NCBI RefSeq assembly: GCF_039655745.1
Contig: NZ_JBBYXI010000003.1
Span: forward strand, 1 to 64,000
Direction of reading: 5' to 3'
DNA length: 64,000 nucleotides
DNA from: Hohaiivirga grylli
GTDB taxonomy: Bacteria > Pseudomonadota > Alphaproteobacteria > Rhizobiales > Beijerinckiaceae
The notes beneath the pieces were generated by a model. It worked only from the letters and a program-made list of their open reading frames with translations, did not search any database and had not been told where the DNA came from. Position numbers and translations under genes: made by a program. Positions 8,944 to 18,215 of the stretch are shown here, in pieces; within the stretch, counting starts at the first letter, position 1; each line of letters starts with the position of its first letter.

Positions 8944-11900
8944 CAAGCACTTAATTTCTTAAGGAAATTTTCTTGGAATTTGGCAATTGAAAGTTTTTCA
9001 CTATAAACTTTCCGAGCTTCTTTACCAATTTGGATAGTTGCTTCCTTATTTTGGAAAGCAGTTATCATTGTTTCAGCTAGTGAAGCTACATTGTCCGCTT
9101 CAAAAAACAAGCATGATTTCTTATCAGTGAATACTGCAGATACGCCGACATTCTTATTAACAATTGCTGGTTTTGCTAATGCTGCGGCCTCAACAGTCGT
9201 TAAAGAAAAAGCTTCATCCCGTGAGCAACATACAAGAACATCACTGTGAGAAATAAGGTCGATTGTCTGTTCATGAGAGAGAGAGCCGAGATATTCTATT
9301 TCAGGATATCTCGAGATCTTGGTTTCTATCTCTTCCCAGAACTTGAGATTCATATTCCATAGCTTCCCAGCAATTTTAAATTTGCATGACTTTCTAATGT
9401 GCTCAGGCAGCATTAAAATAGCATCAACAAAAGTATCTTGTGCTTTTCTTTTCTCAATTGTCCCGATAAGTGAAAAGGTAAATTCCTTATTCTGAGTATT
9501 TTTTTGTGGCTTTAAGTCTGGAATACCATTGGCTAGGACTTGAGACTTGTGTTCTTTTGGGATGAAGCTTTTTGCGTATTCACTAACGCAAACTATTTCA
9601 ATTCTAGACGCCTCAATACCATCAAAAACACTTAAATCTTTTTCTAATGCCCTAGCTTCATGAAGCCACCATATGATGTGTAAATCATCAAGTTTTGTAA
9701 GTTGCTGAACTGTCTGGTGCAAAGCGACTGTATTGATAATAACTGTATCAAAGTTCTTAGCAAAACCATTGAACAGGAAGTGATTGTCAGTGATACTTGC
9801 GTCAATGATTACTGCAATTCCAGCCTCTTCCAGCTTGGTGCGCAGAGGGCCATCCTGACGTGAGATAACAACTGGAAACCCACCATTGTTCAGTACTGCC
9901 AGAGCTGCATAATACAGCATTAATGGTGCCCCAGTTTCGGATAATTCATGCGATACAAATAAGACATCTGGGCCCGAATAGGTTTTGTGGGGATCCAGAT
10001 GAGATGCATATATTTTGTACTTAAATCTAAAATCTAAGTACAAGGCTTCTTTCATTGTATCGGTAAAATGTGGGTCATGTGATAGATACTTTCCCCATTT
10101 TTTTAGGCAGAAGATATCAGCTTTATACTTATTTTTCTTACTTCCCCACGAATGATTTCCGATATGGTATAGCAATGAATGGGGAGTGTAGACACAGCGA
10201 TAGCCAGCATCAATCAGTTTATAAGTAAGGTCTAAATCTGAATGTCCATCCGGTGTATTGATCGCGTCAAAACCACCAACTTTCAGGAATATATTCTTTC
10301 TAAGTGCACAACATGCTCCTGATAAAACAGAGACATTTCGAACATACTTATGCATTGATAGGAAAAAATCATTCGCATCTTTATGGCAATTATTATAGGC
10401 AGTGCCACAAAGACCTGGTGTTCCTGAGATCATTCCTGCGTACTGTATAGTATTGTCCTCTCTAATAAGTTTAGGAGAAACACCTTCAACACCAGGAATA
10501 AATAGGTATTCAATTAGCTTCTGAAGCCAATTGCTTTCAACTGGGAAGACATCATCATTATAGAAGATGACAATATCACCAGTTGCATCATGCGCGCCTT
10601 GGTTGCACTTGTCTGAGAAATTGTATGGCTTGTCGTATGGAGAAAAAACAACTTTTTTATTGTCTTTGAACTCGTCACTTAGCTTTTGGGCTAGCTTAGA
10701 ATTGCAGACACAAACAATTTCGTAATTGTCAAAATCTGTTTTTTCAAGAATAGAGACGATTGCAAGTTTTAGATTATTATAATCATCTGATGGAATTATT
10801 ATCGAAGCTTTTATACCTTTGGGAATGTTTAACCGAACATAATTTGCATGTGGTAACGGTATAGCTTCTGCATCAATGTTATGCTGTTCTAAATAGTCAT
10901 TTAAAGCGGCAATATTGCTAATGCGTGCAAAGTCTTTGCCACCTTCAACTGCCGCTGATCCTGGAATTGCGCGCCACAGATAAAGAATCCGCTCAATATG
11001 CACGATATTCTTAGCCTGACTTGTTACGCGCAAAGCAAGGTCATAATCTTGTGAAAAATCGAACTCAGATCTAAAGCCTCCTAATTTTTTGACTAGTGCA
11101 GTTCTGTAGACAGTCAAATGTCCGGTCAGCATACCGTTAAATAATATTTCTGGAGACCAGTCCGGTTTGAAAATGAAGTGGAATAATTTCCGTGCCGGTG
11201 TGTCATCAATTTTACATTCATCAGAGTAGAGAAAATCAATCTCAGAGTTTTCATTTAGCTTTTTGACTACCCAGAAAAATGCATCTGCTGTAAGCTCATC
11301 ATCATGATCTACAAGGGCAATAAACTCACCTTGGGTCATTTCCAGCGCTAAATTCGAAGCTTTCGAAATACCACCATTTTTATCTGCAAAATGATATCGA
11401 ATACGTGAATCGTCTTGAGCAAGTTTTTTCAAAAGTTTACGCTGTTCCGTTTCCGGAGAGCAGTCATCAACCGCACATAATTCCCAATTTGTATAAGTTT
11501 GTTCCTGTAAAGACTGTATTGCACGTTCAAGCCATTGAACCGGTGTGTTGTAAACCGGCATAATGATAGAAATTAAGGGTTTATATAAAAACTCCTCTGC
11601 AAGTTCTTTTTGGAGATATTGAGGAATTTCTGCTTGCTGCCGATAGAATATCTCCTGTGCTTCATCCTCTGCGATTCCGAAAACAGAAGATGGGATAGGG
11701 GAAGGAGCTGTAGCAGATTTATTCATTGCAATATTTCTAAAACCAGACTTGATTCCAGAAAAACCAAATTTTTGATAAAGTTGGACTGCTTTTTTAGAAG
11801 TATTTATAATCCCACCACCTTGTTGTAGGGCTGAAGGGATCAGATTTAGAGCATTCTTTATTCTATTAATTTGTCTGAGACTTATTCGAACAGGTGCTAA

Positions 11901-12173
11901 TACGCGCCAGCTTGTCGAGCTATAGAGCGCGTGCAGATGAGCTTGCAGTTCTGTGTTCTTATGGCTCAAATCATCAATAATGAGCAAATATTCTTTTAGC
12001 TCATTCTGCATTCTGTCAATGTGTTGTTTATAGCTTTGATTGCGTTTTTCCAGACTCTGAAGAACCAATCTTTGTTGTTGGATATCTCTCTTCAATTTAG
12101 CTTTTTCTTCTTCCCCCAGCACGTTAGGAGATGTTTTTTTATTTTGTGCTAAATTTGGAAATTTTTTATTCAT
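8943..12173 (-). CDS. Large multidomain glycosyltransferase (coiled coil + two GT2 modules + GT4)
   Basis: This protein of about 1,076 aa has an N-terminal heptad-rich coiled coil (about 20-80) and a short STSWRVLAP motif. A GT-A (GT2) domain follows at about 200-320 (ISIIMPVYNTP, DHDDE). A second GT2-like module lies at about 455-680 (ASIIIPSDDYNN, YNDDV; SDLDLTYKL). The C-terminal GT4 (GT-B) domain at about 740-1076 has LFVSHELSETGAPL and EAFSLTTVEAAALAKP. Such polymerase-like fusions build O-antigen or capsule chains at the cytoplasmic membrane face. ATG 12173 is preferred over a TTG at 12194 because AAAGG lies upstream. Convergent with ynfM and divergent from the next GT2 gene. Acceptor and sugars are unknown. 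Confidence 0.87.
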   Translation of the reverse strand: MNKKFPNLAQNKKTSPNVLGEEEKAKLKRDIQQQRLVLQSLEKRNQSYKQHIDRMQNELKEYLLIIDDLSHKNTELQAHLHALYSSTSWRVLAPVRISLRQINRIKNALNLIPSALQQGGGIINTSKKAVQLYQKFGFSGIKSGFRNIAMNKSATAPSPIPSSVFGIAEDEAQEIFYRQQAEIPQYLQKELAEEFLYKPLISIIMPVYNTPVQWLERAIQSLQEQTYTNWELCAVDDCSPETEQRKLLKKLAQDDSRIRYHFADKNGGISKASNLALEMTQGEFIALVDHDDELTADAFFWVVKKLNENSEIDFLYSDECKIDDTPARKLFHFIFKPDWSPEILFNGMLTGHLTVYRTALVKKLGGFRSEFDFSQDYDLALRVTSQAKNIVHIERILYLWRAIPGSAAVEGGKDFARISNIAALNDYLEQHNIDAEAIPLPHANYVRLNIPKGIKASIIIPSDDYNNLKLAIVSILEKTDFDNYEIVCVCNSKLAQKLSDEFKDNKKVVFSPYDKPYNFSDKCNQGAHDATGDIVIFYNDDVFPVESNWLQKLIEYLFIPGVEGVSPKLIREDNTIQYAGMISGTPGLCGTAYNNCHKDANDFFLSMHKYVRNVSVLSGACCALRKNIFLKVGGFDAINTPDGHSDLDLTYKLIDAGYRCVYTPHSLLYHIGNHSWGSKKNKYKADIFCLKKWGKYLSHDPHFTDTMKEALYLDFRFKYKIYASHLDPHKTYSGPDVLFVSHELSETGAPLMLYYAALAVLNNGGFPVVISRQDGPLRTKLEEAGIAVIIDASITDNHFLFNGFAKNFDTVIINTVALHQTVQQLTKLDDLHIIWWLHEARALEKDLSVFDGIEASRIEIVCVSEYAKSFIPKEHKSQVLANGIPDLKPQKNTQNKEFTFSLIGTIEKRKAQDTFVDAILMLPEHIRKSCKFKIAGKLWNMNLKFWEEIETKISRYPEIEYLGSLSHEQTIDLISHSDVLVCCSRDEAFSLTTVEAAALAKPAIVNKNVGVSAVFTDKKSCLFFEADNVASLAETMITAFQNKEATIQIGKEARKVYSEKLSIAKFQENFLKKLSA

Positions 12174-12437
12174 ATTAAACAAAGCCTTTAACAAATTTAT
12201 ATTCTGTGTCGCTTCCTTAGGAAATATATCTTGGAATCACACTTTCTATAGAGTAAATGCAATATTAGTTTTGATCTCATATGTGCCTATATGTTGCCCC
12301 CCTTGCTGAAGAGCAGAAAAGTTAAAAAATATAATGTGGAGATTGTTATCTTCGGTTTTGAATAGGTCTAATCTATGTTGTCATTTCGTATGGGTTCAGA
12401 TAATTAGAAAGCTGGAGTTTATGTACTTGGAATGGTT

Positions 12438-13469
12438 ATGGCTAAAGCGACTAAAAGTATAGTTACAATAATACCGTATTATAATGGTTCCAAAACTATC
12501 GAGCAAGCGGTTCAAAGCGCTCTAGGTCAAACTGTTGTACCTGATGAATTAATAGTTGTGAATGACGGTTCCCGTAAAGAAGAGGCGGACTTTCTTCATA
12601 AGTTGGCGAAGAAACTTAAGTTTCGGGTAATAGATCAGGAAAATGGCGGGCAGGGGGCAGCCCGTAATGCTGGCGTTGCTGCTTCAAAATCAGATTATGT
12701 ATGCTTTCTTGATCAGGATGACTTTTATCTGAAAAATCATAATGAACTTTTGTTGGGTGCGATTCCGGATGATGACCCCCACTTTGGTTGGGCTTATGGT
12801 GATGTTTGTGAGGCTGATGGGAATGGTAATCTCATAAGTACTTCTATGATCAAGGATTTTAGTAAGCATCCTAAAACAAATATCATGGAAATGCTTAAGG
12901 GGGATTTATTTATCCTGCCAACAGCTTCAATCATTTCACGAGAAGCTTATGAAGCCGTTGGCGGCTTTGATCCTCAATTTACAGGTTATGAGGATGATGA
13001 TCTCTTTGTACGGATTTTCCGCAAGGGGTTCACAAATTACTATTTGGATCGTGCTGTATCAGTCTGGTGTATCCACGGGGAAAGCACTTCATATAGTATC
13101 AAAATGGCGCAGAGCCGTTTTCGGTATTTCAAGAAGTTGGTTGAAAGTTTTCCTGATGAACCGCTTCGGGATCGGTACTATCTGAGACAGTGCCTCTATC
13201 CCCGTTTTAATGAACTTGTTGCTGTCGACGCCTATCGGTCCCTGCTTGAAATGAATCCTGAGCGGGATGGTGTTCTGGCTGCTAACAAATCTGAGACTAT
13301 GAGAATTTTAAGTGAATTTACAGACATTTGTCTCAAAAACGATAACCTTCTGCCGCGTCAGAGAAAGCGCCTGGCGTTGCAGAAGTTTGTTTTATTAAAG
13401 AATTCACGCTTTCTGGCGAAGTGGGCGTTACGGGCCATGCGGCTCGCACGTTTTTCTGTTCGGCATTAA
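12438..13469 (+). CDS. Family 2 glycosyltransferase
   Basis: This protein of about 343 aa has an N-terminal GT-A fold: TIIPYYNGSKTIEQAVQSAL, VVNDGS, ENGGQGAARNAG, and the metal-binding FLDQDD at about 90-95. The acceptor-side motif GYEDDDLFVRIF follows near residue 185. It likely transfers a sugar from a nucleotide donor onto a cell-surface glycan intermediate. ATG codons at 12432 and 12438 are both possible. Its own terminator follows, so it is separate from the rml operon. Confidence 0.87.
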   Translation: MAKATKSIVTIIPYYNGSKTIEQAVQSALGQTVVPDELIVVNDGSRKEEADFLHKLAKKLKFRVIDQENGGQGAARNAGVAASKSDYVCFLDQDDFYLKNHNELLLGAIPDDDPHFGWAYGDVCEADGNGNLISTSMIKDFSKHPKTNIMEMLKGDLFILPTASIISREAYEAVGGFDPQFTGYEDDDLFVRIFRKGFTNYYLDRAVSVWCIHGESTSYSIKMAQSRFRYFKKLVESFPDEPLRDRYYLRQCLYPRFNELVAVDAYRSLLEMNPERDGVLAANKSETMRILSEFTDICLKNDNLLPRQRKRLALQKFVLLKNSRFLAKWALRAMRLARFSVRH

Positions 13470-13491
13470 GCCAATAAGCTGAGTTCGTGTT

Positions 13492-13534
13492 AAAAGGCCT
13501 TTTCCTCGCGGGAAGGGCCTTTTCGCTTTTAAAG
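13492..13534 (+). terminator. Intrinsic terminator after GT2 gene
   Basis: A long imperfect stem runs from AAAAGGCC (13493-13500) to GGCCTTTT (13517-13524), with inner pairing through CC/GG around a short loop. A T-rich tail follows. It separates the upstream glycosyltransferase from the rml operon. Confidence 0.8.
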
Positions 13535-13595
13535 GCACGATAGTTGAAGCTTGGAAGTTTTTAGACTATTCAGCTATATAACAAGGCATAAAGTA

Positions 13596-13620
13596 TGTGA
13601 TTTCGCTTTATGAAATCACA
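13596..13620 (+). promoter_or_regulatory. Perfect inverted repeat in the rmlB leader
   Basis: TGTGATTTC (13596-13604) and GAAATCACA (13612-13620) form a 9-bp perfect dyad with a 7-base centre, 24 bases before the rmlB ATG. The outer TGTGA/TCACA pair recalls CRP sites, but the spacing of 15 is too wide for CRP. It may be an operator or a leader hairpin. The remaining intergenic sequence holds only the upstream terminator. Confidence 0.45.
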
Positions 13621-13644
13621 TCCAGCACGAGATAATACAGGATC

Positions 13645-14706
13645 ATGAAGAAACGTTTTTTAGTTACCGGCGGTGCCGGGTTTATCGGGTCGGCTGTTGT
13701 TCGGCGTCTGATTGAGAACAGTGAGCATGAAGTCATCATTTTTGATGCCCTGACTTATGCTGGCAATCTGGACAGCCTTGATCCGGTGGCTGATGATCCG
13801 CGCTATACCTTTGTGAAAGGCGATATTCGTGAAGCAGAGCAGGTACGCTCTGCTCTTGAAACCCACAAGCCGGATGTTGTGATGCATCTGGCGGCAGAGA
13901 GCCATGTGGATCGCTCCATTGATGGGCCACGGGTTTTTATTGAGACGAACGTTCTCGGTACATTCACGATGCTGCAGGAAAGCCTGCGGTACTGGCGGTC
14001 TCTGGATGGTGAAAAAGCCAAGACCTTTCGTTTTCATCATATTTCAACCGATGAAGTCTTTGGCTCTCTTGGGGCAACAGGCATGTTCTCTGAGGAGACG
14101 GCTTATGATCCGCGTTCGCCATATTCATCTTCAAAGGCATCTTCGGACCATCTCGTCCGGGCCTGGTTCCATACGTATGGATTGCCGGTTGTTGTCACCA
14201 ATTGCTCAAACAATTATGGGCCTTACCATTTCCCTGAAAAGCTCATTCCGCTGATGATCCTGAATGCGCTTGAAGGCAAGCCTTTGCCTGTTTATGGCAA
14301 TGGTGAAAACGTGCGTGACTGGCTCTATGTTGATGACCATGCCGATGCGCTCATTCTGGTTGCCGAAAAGGCAGCTGTCGGTGAGACTTATGCTATTGGC
14401 GGGCATAATGAACGTCAGAATATTGATGTTGTGAAAACAGTTTGTGCGCTGGTTGATAAATATGCACCAGATGCATCTATTGGTCCGCGTGAAAAGCTCA
14501 TAACCTATGTTACAGATCGCCCGGGGCATGATGCCCGGTATGCGATTGATGCGGCAAAGATTGAACGTGATCTTGGGTGGAAACCAGCCGAAACATTCGA
14601 GAGCGGTCTTGAAAAGACTGTTCGCTGGTATCTTGAAAACCGTAACTGGTGGGAACGTGTTCGCAGTGGTGGTTATCAGGGTGAGCGCCTTGGCGTAAAT
14701 GCATAG
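13645..14706 (+). CDS. rmlB: dTDP-glucose 4,6-dehydratase
   Basis: This 353-aa RmlB/RfbB catalyses step two of dTDP-L-rhamnose synthesis. It has the Rossmann motif GGAGFIGSAVV at the N-terminus and the substrate-binding SHVDRSIDGP. The catalytic STDEVFGSL and YSSSKASSDHLV (YxxxK) motifs follow, and the C-terminal part contains VTDRPGHDARYAID. It is the first gene of rmlBCDA, with rmlC 20 bases downstream. Residues are canonical for a working enzyme. Confidence 0.97.
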   Translation: MKKRFLVTGGAGFIGSAVVRRLIENSEHEVIIFDALTYAGNLDSLDPVADDPRYTFVKGDIREAEQVRSALETHKPDVVMHLAAESHVDRSIDGPRVFIETNVLGTFTMLQESLRYWRSLDGEKAKTFRFHHISTDEVFGSLGATGMFSEETAYDPRSPYSSSKASSDHLVRAWFHTYGLPVVVTNCSNNYGPYHFPEKLIPLMILNALEGKPLPVYGNGENVRDWLYVDDHADALILVAEKAAVGETYAIGGHNERQNIDVVKTVCALVDKYAPDASIGPREKLITYVTDRPGHDARYAIDAAKIERDLGWKPAETFESGLEKTVRWYLENRNWWERVRSGGYQGERLGVNA

Positions 14707-14726
14707 TAAGCTACGGATAAGATACA

Positions 14727-15281
14727 ATGATTGAAATTGAAAAGACGGCTCTTGATGGGGTTATTGTCATCACCCCTCGTCGCTTTGGTGATGCAAGAGG
14801 GTGGTTTAGCGAAACCTGGAATGATGCCCGTCTGCGTGAAGTTGGCTTGGATTTAAATTTTATTCAGGACAATCAGTCTTATTCTGCTCCTCGCGGGACA
14901 TTGCGTGGTTTGCATTTTCAGACAAACCCGGTCGCGCAGGATAAGCTTGTCCGTGTTGTTCGCGGTGCTATCATTGATGTGGCTGTGGATCTGCGGAAAG
15001 CTTCTCCAACATTTGGCAAGCACGTTGCGGTTGAACTGACCGCTGAGAATGGGAAGCAGCTTCTGGTTCCGAAGGGCTTCGCTCATGGGTTTATTACAAC
15101 CGTTCCGGATACCGAGGTTTTTTATAAAGTAACAGCGCCTTATTCTCCCGAGAATGATAAAGGGTTGGCTTTTAATGATCCGGCTCTTGGAATTGACTGG
15201 GGAATGCCAGAGAGTGAACTAACCTTGTCAGACAAGGATAAGTTACATCCTGTATTGGCTGATCTGCCTGATTATTTCTAA
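14727..15281 (+). CDS. rmlC: dTDP-4-dehydrorhamnose 3,5-epimerase
   Basis: This 184-aa cupin-fold RmlC has the family motifs RGWFSETWN, QDNQSYSAPRGTLRGLHFQ (with the catalytic histidine) and VPKGFAHGF. The length is normal. It catalyses double epimerisation of the 4-keto sugar made by RmlB. Tightly spaced between rmlB and rmlD, so co-transcribed. Confidence 0.97.
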   Translation: MIEIEKTALDGVIVITPRRFGDARGWFSETWNDARLREVGLDLNFIQDNQSYSAPRGTLRGLHFQTNPVAQDKLVRVVRGAIIDVAVDLRKASPTFGKHVAVELTAENGKQLLVPKGFAHGFITTVPDTEVFYKVTAPYSPENDKGLAFNDPALGIDWGMPESELTLSDKDKLHPVLADLPDYF

Positions 15282-15299
15282 AAGGGTTTGGAGCTTTTT

Positions 15300-16232
15300 A
15301 TGAACGCACATGCTTTAAAGATATTTGTGATTGGGGCAGGTGGTCAGCTATCAACGGCCCTTGAGGAGCGCGCAGAGCAGCATGGTACGACTGTCGCTTT
15401 GCTGGGATATCCTGAACTGGATCTGTCTGCTTCCCCAGAGCTTGTTGAGACGCAGATATTCAAAGCGGTATCGGCTTTTGGGGCCCAGATTTTAGTTAAT
15501 GCTGCCGCCTATACGGCCGTTGATAAGGCGGAAGATGAGCCTGAATTGGCTCAGGCAATCAATGGTGTTGCTCCGGGCATTATCGCGCAGGTTGCTGCGA
15601 GACTTTCTATTCCTTGCATTCATGTCTCGACAGATTATGTTTTTGACGGAACAGCCGAAGGCTACCGCAAGGAAGATGATCCAACATCTCCACTGGGGGT
15701 CTATGGGCAGACAAAGCTGTCCGGTGAAATGGCTGTTGCAGCTGCGACAACTGATCATGCTATCTTGCGGACAGCATGGGTTTATGCACCATTCGGAGCA
15801 AACTTCGTCAAGACGATGCTGAGATTGGCATCAGAAGGTCGTACTGAGCTTGGCGTGGTTGCCGATCAATATGGCTGTCCCACATCTGTTCTTGATATTG
15901 CTGATGCGATTTTTAAGGTTGCCTCTAATCTGAATGCAAAACCAGATGATGCAACCTTACGCGGAATCTTCCATCTGGTTGGTGCCGGTGAGGCAAACTG
16001 GGCTGAATTTGCCCGCGCCATTTTTGCAGGAGCTACTCTTCGTGGAGCGCCTTCTGCTGCGGTTAAAGATTTGACATCTGCTGAATATCCCACAAAGGCG
16101 AAGCGCCCATTTAATTCCCGACTGGATACTTCAAAAATCAAACACATACACAATGTGACGATGCCAGATTGGAAGTTGTCGCTTGATATTGTATTAGATC
16201 GGCTCATTGGTTCAAAAAAGTCCGCTTCATAA
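15300..16232 (+). CDS. rmlD: dTDP-4-dehydrorhamnose reductase
   Basis: This 310-aa SDR catalyses the last step to dTDP-L-rhamnose. It has the GAGGQLSTAL nucleotide-binding loop, NAAAYTAVDKAEDEPELA, STDYVFDG and the catalytic YGQTKLSGE (YxxxK). The ATG at 15300 is chosen because GGAG lies seven bases before it; a TTG at 15288 would add four residues. It sits 18 bases after rmlC and 25 before rmlA. Confidence 0.96.
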   Translation: MNAHALKIFVIGAGGQLSTALEERAEQHGTTVALLGYPELDLSASPELVETQIFKAVSAFGAQILVNAAAYTAVDKAEDEPELAQAINGVAPGIIAQVAARLSIPCIHVSTDYVFDGTAEGYRKEDDPTSPLGVYGQTKLSGEMAVAAATTDHAILRTAWVYAPFGANFVKTMLRLASEGRTELGVVADQYGCPTSVLDIADAIFKVASNLNAKPDDATLRGIFHLVGAGEANWAEFARAIFAGATLRGAPSAAVKDLTSAEYPTKAKRPFNSRLDTSKIKHIHNVTMPDWKLSLDIVLDRLIGSKKSAS

Positions 16233-16257
16233 TAGTGGCGTTATTCTGGAGATACAG

Positions 16258-17139
16258 ATGAAGGGTATTATCCTTGCTGGTGGAAGCGGTACGCGTCTGC
16301 ACCCGATGACATTGACTGCTTCAAAGCAGTTGTTGCCGGTTTATGATAAGCCAATGATTTACTACCCGCTAAGCACTCTGATGCTGGCTGGTATTCGTGA
16401 TATTCTGATTATTTCAACACCTCATGACCTACCTCGCTTCAAGGCTTTGCTGGGAAGCGGTGAAAAGTGGGGCCTTAAGCTCAGTTATGCTGAGCAGCCA
16501 AGTCCGGATGGACTGGCTCAGGCCTATATTATCGGTGAAGAATTCGTAGCAGGCGAGCCATCGGCGCTCATCCTCGGGGATAATCTGTTCTATGGCCATA
16601 ATCTGGATAAGCTTCTGGCCAATGCAGTTGCCAGGACAGAAGGGGCAAGCGTTTTTGCCTATCATGTTTCTGATCCTGAGCGTTATGGTGTTGTTGATTT
16701 TGATGACAATGGCAATGCGACTTCCATTGAAGAGAAGCCTGCTCAGCCAAAATCAAACTGGGCTGTGACTGGCCTGTATTTTTATGATGGACAGGCATCT
16801 GCGATTGCTAAAAAGTTGAAGCCTTCACCTCGTGGTGAGCTTGAAATTACAGATCTCAATCGCGTTTATCTTGAAAGTGGCAATCTCTCCGTTGAATGTA
16901 TGGGGCGCGGATTTGCCTGGCTTGATACAGGTACACCGGATTCCCTGCTTGAAGCTTCTGAGTTTGTGCAAACGCTTGAACGCCGTCAGGGCTTTAAGAT
17001 TGCCTGCCCGGAAGAAATTGCCTTCCATAAAGGCTTTATTGAGCGGGATCACCTGCGTGAGCTTGGTCGCGAGCTTGGTAAGAGCACATATGGCATTTAT
17101 CTGCAGCGTATTGCGGATAATACCGGCTTCAAGATCTGA
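16258..17139 (+). CDS. rmlA: Glucose-1-phosphate thymidylyltransferase
   Basis: This 293-aa RmlA makes dTDP-glucose, the entry step of the rhamnose pathway. It begins with the nucleotidyltransferase signature MKGIILAGGSGTRLHPMT and has PMIYYPLSTLMLAG, LGDNLFYG and the EEKP motif. ATG 16258 has GGAG six bases upstream; the longer frame to 16207 overlaps rmlD and is unlikely. Here rmlA is last in the order B-C-D-A, and a glycosyltransferase gene follows five bases after it. Confidence 0.97.
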   Translation: MKGIILAGGSGTRLHPMTLTASKQLLPVYDKPMIYYPLSTLMLAGIRDILIISTPHDLPRFKALLGSGEKWGLKLSYAEQPSPDGLAQAYIIGEEFVAGEPSALILGDNLFYGHNLDKLLANAVARTEGASVFAYHVSDPERYGVVDFDDNGNATSIEEKPAQPKSNWAVTGLYFYDGQASAIAKKLKPSPRGELEITDLNRVYLESGNLSVECMGRGFAWLDTGTPDSLLEASEFVQTLERRQGFKIACPEEIAFHKGFIERDHLRELGRELGKSTYGIYLQRIADNTGFKI

Positions 17140-17144
17140 CAGGT

Positions 17145-18086
17145 ATGCCAAGCAAAGGCGCAGAAAAGATATGTGTTTGCCTGTGCACCTATAATGGGGA
17201 GCACTATCTTGATGCGCAGTTGCAGTCTCTCGTGCAACAAACAGACCAGAATTTTTCAGTTCTGGTCTCGGATGATGCTTCCACGGATGGCACATTGAAG
17301 GTGCTGGAAGCATATCATAGTCAGCAAAAATTACCTTTATCGGTTCGACAGGGGCCCCGGTCAGGGGTGACTGCTAATTTTCTCTCGTTCTTTTCAGAGA
17401 AAAATGAGCAGGCAACTTTCTTCGCATTCTGTGATCAGGATGATATCTGGAAAGCTGATAAGCTTGAAAGAGCGCGGCGCTGGTTGTCATCTGTCCCAGA
17501 GAATGTCCCCGCTCTCTATGGCTCGAGAGTGCGGTTGATTGATGCTGAGGGGCATCCTTTCGGTACAACTGTCCAACCTTCAAAACCACTAGTTTTTGCC
17601 AATGCTTTGATACAGAATTTTACAAGCGGTAACACGATGGTTTTCAATCGGGCCGCTTATGAACTTGTTCAGAAATCTTTGCAAACGCAGCCGGCAGGCT
17701 TGATACCGATCCATGACTGGTGGGTTTATCTTATTGTGTCTGGTGCGGGTGGGGAGGTTTATTGCGATGATTATGAAAGCCTTGATTATCGCCAACATGC
17801 TTCAAACCTGATTGGTGCGAAAACCGGGTTCTTCGCGCTTCGCGGGCAATTAGACCGCCTTTTGGGTGGGCAGACACAGGCGTGGCTTGGCAGAAACTTG
17901 CAAGCTTTAGAAAATAGCATTGATTTATTGTCTGAAGATAATCGGGCGTTGTTTCTATCATTTAAGCAAGCACGAAGCTCATCTTTCTTTTCCCGTTTGC
18001 GCTATAGCCTGCAGATGAAAGTTTATCGGCAGGGCCGTGTCGGTCAGGTTGGCATGCTTATTGCCTTTATTCTTGGAAAGCTTTGA
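17145..18086 (+). CDS. Family 2 glycosyltransferase, probable rhamnosyltransferase
   Basis: This 313-aa GT-A enzyme has CLCTYNGEHYLDAQLQSL at the N-terminus, VSDDASTDGT, the metal-binding FCDQDDIW near residue 90 and IPIHDWWVYL near 190. The HDWW segment is common in dTDP-rhamnosyltransferases. It lies five bases after rmlA in the same operon, which supports dTDP-L-rhamnose as donor (inference). The acceptor is unknown. Confidence 0.86.
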   Translation: MPSKGAEKICVCLCTYNGEHYLDAQLQSLVQQTDQNFSVLVSDDASTDGTLKVLEAYHSQQKLPLSVRQGPRSGVTANFLSFFSEKNEQATFFAFCDQDDIWKADKLERARRWLSSVPENVPALYGSRVRLIDAEGHPFGTTVQPSKPLVFANALIQNFTSGNTMVFNRAAYELVQKSLQTQPAGLIPIHDWWVYLIVSGAGGEVYCDDYESLDYRQHASNLIGAKTGFFALRGQLDRLLGGQTQAWLGRNLQALENSIDLLSEDNRALFLSFKQARSSSFFSRLRYSLQMKVYRQGRVGQVGMLIAFILGKL

Positions 18087-18215
18087 TCATTTCCTTTGCG
18101 GTTTGGGGATGATGCATTCATTGGTTCAGCTTCGCATATTGTTTGTGCTATAGCTCCAGCGAAGATTTTCTAATGACCGGATTCTGTTTCGTATCTGGGG
18201 TTAAAGTAACAGGCC

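Noticed and set aside
13596..13620. CRP binding site before rmlB
   Set aside because: TGTGA and TCACA are 15 bases apart; CRP needs about six.
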